A DNA stretch of 49,371 nt from WRCA01 sp964587855 (GTDB lineage Bacteria; Pseudomonadota; Alphaproteobacteria; Rs-D84). Location: NCBI GenBank assembly GCA_964587855.1, contig CAZPLT010000006.1, forward strand, positions 1-49,371. Direction: 5' to 3'. The notes beneath the pieces are model-generated. The model had not been told where the DNA came from, ran no database searches, and was given only the letters and a program-made list of their open reading frames with translations. How positions within the stretch are numbered: position 1 is the stretch's first letter; each line of letters starts with the position of its first letter. The position numbers and the translations under genes are program-made. This document shows positions 1 through 6,815 of this stretch, piece after piece.

Positions 1-594
1 TGCCGCACGTTGGGTCATACACAGTATCGGTGGGTTTTGTAGATTTATCCGCACCAATAACCTTTGCCATTATTCGCGACACTTCGGCGGGGGTATAGAA
101 ATTACCCTTGCTCTTGCCAGATTCAACTGCAAAATGACCGATAAGATATTCGTATGCATCCCCCAGCAAATCATCACCATCAGCTTTATTTTTGGAAAAA
201 TCTAGTTCTGGGTTTTCAAAGATTGATATAAGATTGGTTAGACGATCAATCATTTCCTTGCCTTTACCAAGTTTATTTTCATCATTAAAGCTAACGTTAT
301 CAATCACGCCTTTTAATTCATTGCTTTCTGCCAATTTGGATAAAATCGTATCAATACCCTCACCAATATTTGGCTTCCCCTTCAATGCAATCATATCTGC
401 AAAGCTTCCGCCCANNNNNNNNNNACCGGGATTTCAACAATGGCGCCCGGCTTGCCAGCATATTTATCAGATACATACCGCACGAATAGCATGGTCAGCA
501 CATAGTCTTTATACTGACTAGCATCCATGCTGCCACGGAGTTCGTCGCAAGCTTTCCATATTGCACTATATAGCTGTGATTTCTTGATTGCCAT
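1..594 (-). CDS. hsdM: Type I restriction-modification methyltransferase subunit HsdM, N-terminal part (partial, assembly gap)
   Basis: The methyltransferase subunit of a type I restriction-modification system methylates adenine together with HsdS. The N-terminal HsdM domain is visible from the start at 594 (SD AAAAGGGA before ATG): motifs such as KDYVLTMLFVRYVSDKY, then, past the gap, GGSFADMIALKGKPNIG, LGDAYEYLIGHFA and GNFYTPAEVSRIMAKVIG. The window ends at the SAM-binding motif DPTCG. A run of 10 N at 415-424 breaks the frame: codons before and after it do not agree with a 10-nt gap, so the N run is a placeholder. The gene continues beyond base 1, where the rest of hsdM, and possibly hsdS and hsdR, would lie. 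It follows the DUF2924 gene in the same direction, 79 nt away. The GC-richer codon use than the core suggests an acquired island. Confidence 0.9.
415..424. other. Scaffold gap of 10 N inside hsdM
   Basis: Ten consecutive N. The flanking coding frames require a true gap of 3k+2 nt, which includes an overlap of one base. Joining the flanks over the shared t gives an in-frame EIPVGGSF, close to the usual HsdM sequence here. Confidence 0.95.
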
Positions 595-673
595 TTTATG
601 TCCCTTTTGATGCCCACATGTTACCATATATTAAAGATAAATTCCATTTTTGATTTATTTTGTGCATGGTTCG

Positions 674-1003
674 TTAATTTGCCTTTTTATTATCCAAACC
701 AAAGAAATCGTTGCCGCTGACTTTGATACCACAGATGGCGCGGGCGGCCGCAGACAGCGTCTTATATTCCGCCCCGTCATAGATATAACAATCGTCCGAT
801 TGAACAATTACCAGGTAATCGCGCCCTTTGTAATTTTTAAGCAATTGCGTGCCCGATTTTATCTGATATTTTGTCCGATTTGCGCGTTCGATATATTTGG
901 CTGGATTTTGCGAATACAGGTTTAATTTTGCGATATATTTTGGGTCTATTTTACATCCCGATTTTTCACATTCTGATTTATATATTTTTGCTCGATTATT
1001 CAT
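674..1003 (-). CDS. DUF2924 domain protein, short form
   Basis: A 109-aa protein whose second half carries the DUF2924 pattern: GTQLLKNYKGRDYLVIV, then a tyrosine-rich YIYDGAEYKTLSAAARAI and the ending SGNDFFGL. In alphaproteobacteria DUF2924 genes commonly sit next to large serine recombinase genes, as here (divergent, 118 nt apart). The usual N-terminal half is largely missing, so this is a compact version. Its start is supported by AAAAGGGCAAAAT immediately before ATG. The molecular role of the family is not established. It may assist or control the recombinase, which is inference from proximity only. Confidence 0.75.
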   Translation of the reverse strand: MNNRAKIYKSECEKSGCKIDPKYIAKLNLYSQNPAKYIERANRTKYQIKSGTQLLKNYKGRDYLVIVQSDDCYIYDGAEYKTLSAAARAICGIKVSGNDFFGLDNKKAN

Positions 1004-1121
1004 ATTTTGCCCTTTTGGTTACATATACACTAATGCTCTGAATGCCAAGTAAATCAAGTCTTTTAATGACTTGACTTCGTCTCGAACATAATCATTACTG
1101 GGACAACCAAAGGGGTAAATC
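1004..1121. promoter_or_regulatory. Divergent control region between DUF2924 gene and recombinase, with nested inverted repeats
   Basis: The two ends are inverted copies: the reverse complement of 1004-1020 reads AACCAAAAGGGCAAAAT and 1105-1120 reads AACCAAAGGGGTAAAT. Both contain the ribosome binding site of the adjacent gene. A central dyad CAAGTC/GACTTG lies near 1053-1071. This could be an operator or recombination site, or simply matched translation signals. No clear -35/-10 pair was recognised. Confidence 0.5.
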
Positions 1122-2756
1122 ATGCAACCAATAAATTGTGCGATATATGTGCGAAAATCTACGGATCGGGGACTGGATCAACAATTCAATTCCCTGGACA
1201 ACCAGGAACAAGCATGCCGGGCATACGTCGCATCCCAGGCGTTCCAAGGCTGGCAATTTGCCAAAACATACAGCGATGCCGCAATTTCTGGCGGCACGAT
1301 GGCACGACCCGCATTACAAGAATTGTTGACCGATATCCGCGCCGGGCGCATTGGATGCGTTCTGGTTTATAAAATAGACCGCCTGTCGCGCAGTATTTAC
1401 GACTTTAAGACCATGATGAAAGAATTTGAAAAACACAATTGCGATCTGGTCAGTATAACGCAAAGTTTTGATACTTCGTCGGCCATGGGTAAACTGACGC
1501 TGAATATGTTATTGAGTTTTGCGGAATTTGAACGCGAGGTTGCGTCCGAACGTGTCCGTGATAAAATGCGGGCAACCAAGGCCAAGGGTATGTGGATCGG
1601 TGGCGTACCACCGTTGGGATATGATATAGAATTTGGTAAACTGGTCCCGAACCAGAACGAATTGCCGATTGTTCACACGATTTTCGAGACTTATTTATCA
1701 TCGCGCGGGTTTAATGATTGTTGTCATAAACTGATAGATATGGGCATTCGGCAAAAGCAATGGACAACCCGTCACGGCGTTGTGCGCGGCGGGCGTGAAT
1801 TAACACCAAATGTAGTTGAACGAACATTAAAATCGGAAATTTATCTGGGGAAATTACCAAATAAATCGACAGGTGAAGTATTCGATGGTCTGCATAAGCC
1901 AATAATTGATCGTGATTTATTTAATCGGGTTCGGGATAAAATTGCCGATAACAATAATCACCCTGGGTCATCATATATGACGGGCACGGCGGTTTTACAT
2001 AACAAAATCATGACCGCAGACGGCGCAGTATTTAAAAATAAAAAGGGAAATCGCGAAACCAGAAAATACCGATACTATCGCGCGAACGGCGTGTCGTTGC
2101 CAATGGGCGATATTGATAAATTGGCGGCGGACAATGTGCGTGCATTTTTGAATTCCGATATGTTGGCATTGTCGCCGGATATTCGATTGATGTTCAAACA
2201 GATTAAATTCAGGCCCGAAATCCTGCGCAAAATAATTGATAAAATCATATATCACGATCATAAAATGACGATATTTATCGGGGTTAATAATATGGAAAAT
2301 TTACGGGAATTTGTGGATCCTGAATATATGAATGACACGAATGCCGCGCCTAATTTTTATATCAGCACCGATGCGCGGCACGCTGTAATTGAAACCGATG
2401 TGTACCTGCATTCGCGGTCGTGCATAAATAATCGACACGCCGGCGGTGGGGTCAGTATTATAACAAGGGATGAAAACGCCACGATTTTAATTCGTGCACT
2501 CAGCTATGGTTGGCGATATAAACGACAAATTGACGGTGGCATAGGTATAAAACAAATCGCGGTGGATGAACGACGTGACATACGTACGATTTACAAATAC
2601 CTGAACCTGTGTTATCTATCACCGCGCATTATTAACGACATAATGACGGGAAAAATTCCACCGCATATAAATCTGGTCACATTAATGAACATCGCCAGTA
2701 AGTATGAAAAATTTGCGGATCAGGAACGGGAGTTTTTTAAGACTTGTCGACCATGA
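1122..2756 (+). CDS. Large serine recombinase (resolvase/invertase domain plus recombinase domain)
   Basis: A 544-aa site-specific recombinase. The N-terminal resolvase domain (about 1-150) shows AIYVRKSTD with the likely nucleophile Ser13, the block VLVYKIDRLSRS, and LTLNMLLSFAEFEREVASERVRDK. The recombinase domain follows with GYDIEFGKLVPN and the motif LKSEIYLGKLPNKSTGE. The C-terminus (about 470-544) has an HTH-like segment IKQIAVDERRDIRTIYKYL followed by LSPRIINDIMTG, typical of the alphaproteobacterial recombinases paired with DUF2924 rather than phage integrases with zinc ribbons. SD AAAGGGG precedes ATG at 1122. Its codons are richer in G and C than the core genes, suggesting horizontal transfer. 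The last 20 bp overlap the convergent gene at 2737. It is probably the mobility gene of the 1-3333 island; the target site is not identified. Confidence 0.9.
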   Translation: MQPINCAIYVRKSTDRGLDQQFNSLDNQEQACRAYVASQAFQGWQFAKTYSDAAISGGTMARPALQELLTDIRAGRIGCVLVYKIDRLSRSIYDFKTMMKEFEKHNCDLVSITQSFDTSSAMGKLTLNMLLSFAEFEREVASERVRDKMRATKAKGMWIGGVPPLGYDIEFGKLVPNQNELPIVHTIFETYLSSRGFNDCCHKLIDMGIRQKQWTTRHGVVRGGRELTPNVVERTLKSEIYLGKLPNKSTGEVFDGLHKPIIDRDLFNRVRDKIADNNNHPGSSYMTGTAVLHNKIMTADGAVFKNKKGNRETRKYRYYRANGVSLPMGDIDKLAADNVRAFLNSDMLALSPDIRLMFKQIKFRPEILRKIIDKIIYHDHKMTIFIGVNNMENLREFVDPEYMNDTNAAPNFYISTDARHAVIETDVYLHSRSCINNRHAGGGVSIITRDENATILIRALSYGWRYKRQIDGGIGIKQIAVDERRDIRTIYKYLNLCYLSPRIINDIMTGKIPPHINLVTLMNIASKYEKFADQEREFFKTCRP

Positions 2757-3120
2757 CAACAGGAACCGTTTTCCAAAATTTATCTTTTCTGGTTTGGTAT
2801 TCATAAGTTCCAAATTGTCTTATACAACCATTTTTCGGAGCACTTATTATCTGTTCATCATAATATGCTTTTCCATCATTGTTAACAATCAAAACAACTT
2901 TTCCCATATATCCATATTCGCTTTTAGTATTAGCCAGCGCCATACCTGGTTCCAAAACCTGAAAAACCTCAATAGAGCTTTTGGTAATGCATTCACCTTT
3001 TTCTTCCAGCCATGTAATGCCATTGTTTGATGTTCCAGCAAAGATTCCAATTATTAGTAAGATAACGAGCATTGTCACCATCCCACCAAGGAACAATAAT
3101 ACACCTTTGAATTTTTTCAT
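2737..3120 (-). CDS. Small membrane-anchored protein, unknown function
   Basis: A 127-aa protein beginning MKKFKGVLLFLGGM with one strong N-terminal transmembrane segment (about 7-28) and a soluble C-terminal domain containing two cysteines (GECITKSS and NGCIRQFG). The start at 3120 is chosen because AAAAGGATTTAAA precedes it and a good promoter lies just upstream. A longer reading frame to 3234 would translate a palindromic element and is unlikely. The 3' end overlaps the recombinase gene by 20 bp, tail to tail. I do not recognise the family. It looks like island cargo. Confidence 0.65.
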   Translation of the reverse strand: MKKFKGVLLFLGGMVTMLVILLIIGIFAGTSNNGITWLEEKGECITKSSIEVFQVLEPGMALANTKSEYGYMGKVVLIVNNDGKAYYDEQIISAPKNGCIRQFGTYEYQTRKDKFWKTVPVVMVDKS

Positions 3121-3144
3121 TTTAAATCCTTTTAATATATCAAT

Positions 3145-3173
3145 ATTATAAATAAATTCGCTAAGGAATTCAA
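3145..3173 (-). promoter_or_regulatory. Sigma-70 promoter of the small membrane protein gene
   Basis: On the minus strand TTGAAT, a 17-nt spacer and TATAAT, ending 24 nt before the ATG at 3120. Confidence 0.65.
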
Positions 3174-3177
3174 CGCT

Positions 3178-3262
3178 TTTTGACCATCGGAAATCGGCGA
3201 ATGTATGGAATGCCGGGATTTGTCGCAAGTCCACGCAATCCGCGGGCTTGCCGTGGTCAAAG
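3178..3262. repeat. Palindromic element with inverted ends (REP/MITE-like)
   Basis: About 84 bp, GC-richer than its surroundings, bounded by TTTGACCATCGG on the left and CCGTGGTCAAA on the right, which are inverted copies with one extra base. Inside is a second dyad, GCAAGTCC at about 3224 with GGGCTTGC ending near 3250. No transposase is nearby and no second copy was seen in this window. Confidence 0.45.
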
Positions 3263-3267
3263 ATAAT

Positions 3268-3295
3268 AAAAAATCCCGCAGAACTGCGGGATAAT
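3268..3295 (-). terminator. Rho-independent terminator-like hairpin
   Basis: Perfect dyad ATCCCGCAG aa CTGCGGGAT at 3273-3292, followed on the minus strand by a T run. It would stop read-through coming from the tRNA-Pro side before the membrane protein promoter. Confidence 0.7.
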
Positions 3296-3333
3296 TTGAT
3301 AAAAATAAAGTAATTTCAATTACTTATAAATCA

Positions 3334-3550
3334 TGGTCGACTATAAATGAACCACAATTCCAACACCTTCGCCTTGTCATGGCATGTTATCAAAAAAATA
3401 TAATCTATCGCCACTGAAAATTTCACCCCCACAAAACGCAAATTTTGCCCCTGAAAATCGGTTTAAAAAGCACTAAAAAATCCCAATCTTTCAATTGAGA
3501 TTTTTTATTTGTTTTTTATTAAAAAATTAAATAAAAACAATGACTTATTC
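3334..3550 (-). repeat. 217-bp tandem repeat, copy distal to tRNA-Pro
   Basis: Starts TGGTCGAC, repeating the 3' end of tRNA-Pro (CGACCA on the minus strand), and ends TGACTTATTC. It has the same length as the neighbouring copy with about 14 substitutions and no indels by eye. It carries a terminator-like hairpin at 3479-3502 and a short minus-strand ORF beginning MTRRRCWN. Together with the next copy it fills the stretch between 3333 and tRNA-Pro, which holds no recognisable gene. Confidence 0.9.
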
Positions 3551-3767
3551 TGGTCGACTGTAAATGAGCCAAAATTCCAACACCTTCGCCTTGTCATAGC
3601 ATGTTATCAAAAAAATATAATCTATTGCCACTGAAAATTATACCACCACAAAACGCAAATTTTGCCCCTGAAAATAGGTTTAAAAAGCACTAAAAAATCC
3701 CAATCTTTCGATTGAGATTTTTTATTTATTTTCTGTTAAAAAATTAAGTAAAAACAATGACTTATTC
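3551..3767 (-). repeat. 217-bp tandem repeat, copy proximal to tRNA-Pro
   Basis: Second copy, directly abutting the tRNA: TGGTCG recurs at 3334, 3551 and 3768, exactly 217 bp apart, the last being the tRNA-Pro 3' end itself. On the minus strand the unit reads out of the tRNA, passes a terminator hairpin, and ends again in a CGACCA tail. Confidence 0.9.
3690..3722 (-). terminator. Terminator after tRNA-Pro (inside the 217-bp repeat)
   Basis: Minus strand AATCTCAATC GAAA GATTGGGATT followed by TTTT: a 10-bp stem with one G-T pair and a GNRA loop. The same hairpin, one pair weaker, recurs at 3479-3502. Confidence 0.75.
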
Positions 3768-3844
3768 TGGTCGGGGCGACATGATTCGAACACGCGACAT
3801 CTTGCTCCCAAAGCAAGCACTCTACCAGACTGAGCTACGCCCCG
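3768..3844 (-). tRNA. tRNA-Pro (anticodon TGG)
   Basis: Cloverleaf with acceptor CGGGGCG/CGCCCCG, D-arm TAGCTCAGTCTGGTAGAG, anticodon loop TTTGGGA within CTTGC/GCAAG, and T-arm GTTCGAAT. CCA is encoded. The 3' end is the start point of the downstream tandem repeats. Confidence 0.95.
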
Positions 3845-3882
3845 ATAGCGAGCATTATAACACTTATTTATTAAAAATCAAA

Positions 3883-4206
3883 TTATTTAAGTATCCTTAA
3901 GTCAGGGGAACCCATATTCAAGTATTTTTGTGATAATTCTTCAATATAATCTGGAGAATATTCATGTAAAAGCTTTATTTGATGTTGTGTCTGGGTTAAT
4001 TTTTTCTGTTCGGTCACCAGTTGAGATTGATCAGTATTCAGTTTCCAAATGTTTATAATAAAGCGTTGAATACTGACATCGCCCCAGAATAAGCGTACAA
4101 ACATAACACTGGCAAAAATTATACACAATACACCGATTTTGCCACGTAATCCACCACGCCAGCCAGCAACCAGAAATTGCAATAATTCTTTGATTTTCTC
4201 TTTCAT
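3883..4206 (-). CDS. ftsB: FtsB/DivIC-type septum formation initiator
   Basis: A 107-aa bitopic division protein. A short cytoplasmic N-terminus, one transmembrane segment (about 24-42, KIGVLCIIFASVMFVRLFW), a periplasmic coiled coil (about 55-85, LNTDQSQLVTEQKKLTQTQHQ) and the C-terminal pattern DYIEELSQKYLNMGSPD fit the FtsB/DivIC family, which links FtsL and FtsQ in the divisome. It is slightly longer at the N-terminus than the Escherichia coli protein. The start at 4206 lies 7 nt after a TATAAT and has no SD, so the mRNA is probably leaderless. Divergent from dusB across 20 bp. Confidence 0.8.
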   Translation of the reverse strand: MKEKIKELLQFLVAGWRGGLRGKIGVLCIIFASVMFVRLFWGDVSIQRFIINIWKLNTDQSQLVTEQKKLTQTQHQIKLLHEYSPDYIEELSQKYLNMGSPDLRILK

Positions 4207-4226
4207 GCCGACTATTATATCATAAA
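4190..4226. promoter_or_regulatory. Overlapping divergent promoters for dusB and ftsB
   Basis: Plus strand: TTGATT (4190-4195), 17-nt spacer, TATTAT (4213-4218), then 8 nt to the dusB ATG. Minus strand: TATAAT occupies 4219-4214, sharing five bases with the dusB -10, then 7 nt to the ftsB ATG. The ftsB -35 is weak (TTGGTT at a 19-nt spacer). Confidence 0.65.
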
Positions 4227-5153
4227 ATGTTTAAACCAAACCAAATTTTTTCAGCCCCATTGGCGGGAATTACAGATCGTCCATATCGTTTGATTTTGCG
4301 TAAATGTGCGCCAAACGCAGCATTGGTAACAGAAATGATTTCTTGCCATTCTTTGGTTGCGGCTGCAAAAAATTGTAAAAGAAATTTTGACCGATATGAT
4401 GATGAGGGCTTTGTTGGGGCACAAATTTTCGGTGCTGAACCAAAACTGATGGCCGAAGCAGCTAAAATTCTAGAAGACCAAGGCGCATCTTGGATAGATA
4501 TTAATATGGGTTGTCCTGTGCCCAAGGTTGCCACCAGGGCAGGCGCAGGGGCTTTTTTAATGCGTGACCATAAATTGGCGGAACAGATAATTAATGCTGT
4601 TATAAGTGCCGTTAAAATACCTGTTTCAATCAAAACCAGACTGGGGTGGGATGCCGCTCATTTAGATAGTGCAGAGTTATTAAAAATAGCGGCGAATTCT
4701 GGAATTAAATTTGCAGCCGTTCACGGCCGCACCAGGGCACAGGGTTATGCTGGTAATGCCGATTGGAATAAAATATCTGAATTTGCAAGAATCGTTAAAT
4801 TACCAATAATTTTTAATGGAGACATAAAAACATCTGCAGATGTTACAGTAGTTGAAAAATTGGGCGCATCTGGGGTTATGGTTGGTCGTGCTTTGCTTGG
4901 AAATCCATGGTTGCTGGGAGAATTATCAGATAATAAAAATCAATCTGAAAAAAATAAAGCCGATTTAATAATGGAACATTTTAATTTGATAGTTGAATAT
5001 TATGGCGAAAAAGCAGGCGTACCAATGTTTCGCAAACATGCCGCGTGGTATTCAAATGGTATGAAAGATTCGACATCGTTCAGAATGCGAGTAAATCAGA
5101 TTACAAATGCAAAAGAAATGGTTATAGTAATAAAAGAATTTTTTAATAATTAA
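4227..5153 (+). CDS. dusB: tRNA-dihydrouridine synthase (DusB-type)
   Basis: A 308-aa FMN-dependent enzyme that reduces uridine in the D-loop of tRNA. The TIM-barrel family signature is clear: APLAGITDRPYR at 10-21, QIFGAEP, DINMGCPVPKVATRAGAGAF with catalytic Cys96, the VHGRTRAQGYAG phosphate/FMN block, FNGDI and GRALLGNPW. The C-terminal helical domain includes HAAWYSNGMKDS. Length is normal for the family. The start codon is 8 nt after a -10 element and lacks an SD, predicting leaderless translation. The next gene begins 3 nt after the stop, so the two are probably co-transcribed. Confidence 0.9.
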   Translation: MFKPNQIFSAPLAGITDRPYRLILRKCAPNAALVTEMISCHSLVAAAKNCKRNFDRYDDEGFVGAQIFGAEPKLMAEAAKILEDQGASWIDINMGCPVPKVATRAGAGAFLMRDHKLAEQIINAVISAVKIPVSIKTRLGWDAAHLDSAELLKIAANSGIKFAAVHGRTRAQGYAGNADWNKISEFARIVKLPIIFNGDIKTSADVTVVEKLGASGVMVGRALLGNPWLLGELSDNKNQSEKNKADLIMEHFNLIVEYYGEKAGVPMFRKHAAWYSNGMKDSTSFRMRVNQITNAKEMVIVIKEFFNN

Positions 5154-5156
5154 AAA

Positions 5157-6011
5157 ATGAAACATCGAAATATAAATTTTAAAAAATATTTTCTGATATT
5201 GTTTTTGGCTATGGTTTCATCTGGTTATTCAAATGCCCAAACATCTGATAATTCTGTAAATTCTTCAAAAATTAAAGTAACAGAAACCCGTAAACTGGAA
5301 ACAAAAATTTTAAAACCAAGCGCCAAAGATTCTACGTATATTAAAAGGGATGCTAAATATTGTGAAGAGAATGGGATAACCCGAACCCGCAAATTTTCAT
5401 ACTCGTATTTTGTTTTGAATGAATTGGCAATTTATCTAGTGACATATGATTTTGATTCTGAAACGGAAAAAAGTTACAGACATGAATGGAATCATTATAA
5501 AAATTATTTATTTGGTGCTTACTTAAAACGAAAAACAGTTGAAGAAGCTTATATTATAGCTGTTTTGAACGAGATAATTTCTCGTGTATTAAGAAATGCA
5601 GAAACGCCAGCAGATTTAAAATTTTCATTAAAACAACAATTACTAAGAGAATTTTATGAGGTACTTGACCCGTATTATGAATATAAAGAAGATTTTTTGT
5701 TAAGTGCTTTACGTTTTTCTGTTGATATTGAAGAAGACACTTTGAAATATAAAGATCAATTAAAATATAGCACCCAAAAAATCATAGATGATATGTATGT
5801 TGTATATTTTGGTGAAAAGGAGATAGATTTAAAAGAATATTTATCTGAAAAAAATAGAGAGAAAATAATAAATATAATAATGAATAACAAAACGTCAAAA
5901 GAAATAATAACAATAACCAAGGCAATGTTGGGATATCAACAAATGACTGATTCAATTAATAAAATATTGATTAAAAAGTATCCAAAAAGCGCCAATATTA
6001 TGGGGTTATAA
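5157..6011 (+). CDS. Exported protein, unknown function
   Basis: A 284-aa protein with a Sec signal peptide (about 1-28: KKYFLILFLAMVSSGYSNA, cleavage likely after NA). The mature part is charged and predicted mostly helical, rich in K, E, Y and I, with no motif I recognise. It directly follows dusB (3-nt gap, no SD visible) and ends at a strong terminator, so it is the last gene of that unit. It is more AT-rich than dusB. Confidence 0.6.
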   Translation: MKHRNINFKKYFLILFLAMVSSGYSNAQTSDNSVNSSKIKVTETRKLETKILKPSAKDSTYIKRDAKYCEENGITRTRKFSYSYFVLNELAIYLVTYDFDSETEKSYRHEWNHYKNYLFGAYLKRKTVEEAYIIAVLNEIISRVLRNAETPADLKFSLKQQLLREFYEVLDPYYEYKEDFLLSALRFSVDIEEDTLKYKDQLKYSTQKIIDDMYVVYFGEKEIDLKEYLSEKNREKIINIIMNNKTSKEIITITKAMLGYQQMTDSINKILIKKYPKSANIMGL

Positions 6012-6037
6012 AAAATCCGCCATTTGGCGGATTTTTT
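6011..6037. terminator. Bidirectional terminator
   Basis: AAAAATCCGCC ATTT GGCGGATTTTT. The 11-bp stem has A and T runs on both sides and serves the convergent units ending at 6011 and 6054. Confidence 0.9.
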
Positions 6038-6053
6038 ATGAAAAAATTAATTT

Positions 6054-6794
6054 TTACCATGTTGGAGCATGTTTGCCTTCTTTCAAGATAGGTTTTTCAT
6101 CTTCCCAAACAGACAAACCAGTTTTGACATCGGTTAATGTCAATTGCAAATAATATTCTACACGTTCATCGTTTGCGCAGAACATACAAGAATCTGTCTT
6201 GATGTTTCTTTGCAACATTTTCCCGGTAAGTGACATATTTGGTGCAACCAAGGTTCCTTTACCAGCGACAGTTTTTTGATCATATTCATCATTGTTACGA
6301 TTTGCACGAACTTGATGTGTTGTTTCATCTTCGGCAACATTTTTTTCATATTCAACTTCGGCATAACCAGTTGTTTTTGCACCTGTTGCAGATGCACTGA
6401 TTGGGGATACGTTTACAGATTGCATTTCTGCTGATACAGGAATATATCCTTTGGCGGTTGTTTTCTTGTTTTGTATGCTGGTTGTTATTTGTGCACGTCC
6501 CGAGTTAATAAGAGTAGTGCGGATTTTTTTTATTAAAATATCTGTATCAAAGCGTTGCATTGTATCATTTTCAACACTGCCTATGGCAATTACAGGTTTT
6601 TTTATATCTGCAAAAGCGCCACTGGAAATCATGGATTTGGTCATGCTGTCCGCAGTTTTTTCCCAATCACGATATTCCAATTGCATAGTGTTTGACATTG
6701 ATGCAACTTCTTCAGAATTTTCAGTATCTATAACTTTTGTGCCGCCGCAAGCGCACAAAGCCAAGATAAGCGTAAGACTTGCTATTTTTTTCAT
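6054..6794 (-). CDS. LpoB-like lipoprotein (penicillin-binding protein activator family)
   Basis: A 246-aa lipoprotein: signal peptide ILALCAC with lipobox ending at Cys16, then a linker and an LpoB-like domain recognisable from KPVIAIGSVENDTMQRFDTDILIKKIRTTLINSGR and the C-terminal YLQLTLTDVKTGLSVWEDEKPI. LpoB in enterobacteria is an outer-membrane lipoprotein that activates the bifunctional synthase PBP1b. It follows a COG3014-type lipoprotein gene (21-nt gap), the same pairing seen in some gammaproteobacteria. SD AAGGGAG precedes the start. The exact partner here is unknown, so no symbol is given. Confidence 0.7.
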   Translation of the reverse strand: MKKIASLTLILALCACGGTKVIDTENSEEVASMSNTMQLEYRDWEKTADSMTKSMISSGAFADIKKPVIAIGSVENDTMQRFDTDILIKKIRTTLINSGRAQITTSIQNKKTTAKGYIPVSAEMQSVNVSPISASATGAKTTGYAEVEYEKNVAEDETTHQVRANRNNDEYDQKTVAGKGTLVAPNMSLTGKMLQRNIKTDSCMFCANDERVEYYLQLTLTDVKTGLSVWEDEKPILKEGKHAPTW

Positions 6795-6815
6795 TTTGTT
6801 TTCTCCCTTTTTGTT

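Noticed and set aside
192..521. Plus-strand ORF at the left edge
   Set aside because: It crosses the N gap and is antisense to recognisable hsdM.
2704..3030. Plus-strand ORF after the recombinase
   Set aside because: Antisense to the membrane-protein gene, which has promoter, SD and signal anchor.
3121..3234. N-terminal extension of the small membrane protein (38 extra residues)
   Set aside because: It translates the palindromic element and the promoter; ATG 3120 has a good SD.
3335..3620. Short MTRRRCWN ORFs in the 217-bp repeats as genes
   Set aside because: Only about 18-30 codons, no SD, different ends in the two copies; kept as a note under the repeat finding.
3334..3767. CRISPR array
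   Set aside because: Two long 217-bp units in tandem without unique spacers do not form a CRISPR array.
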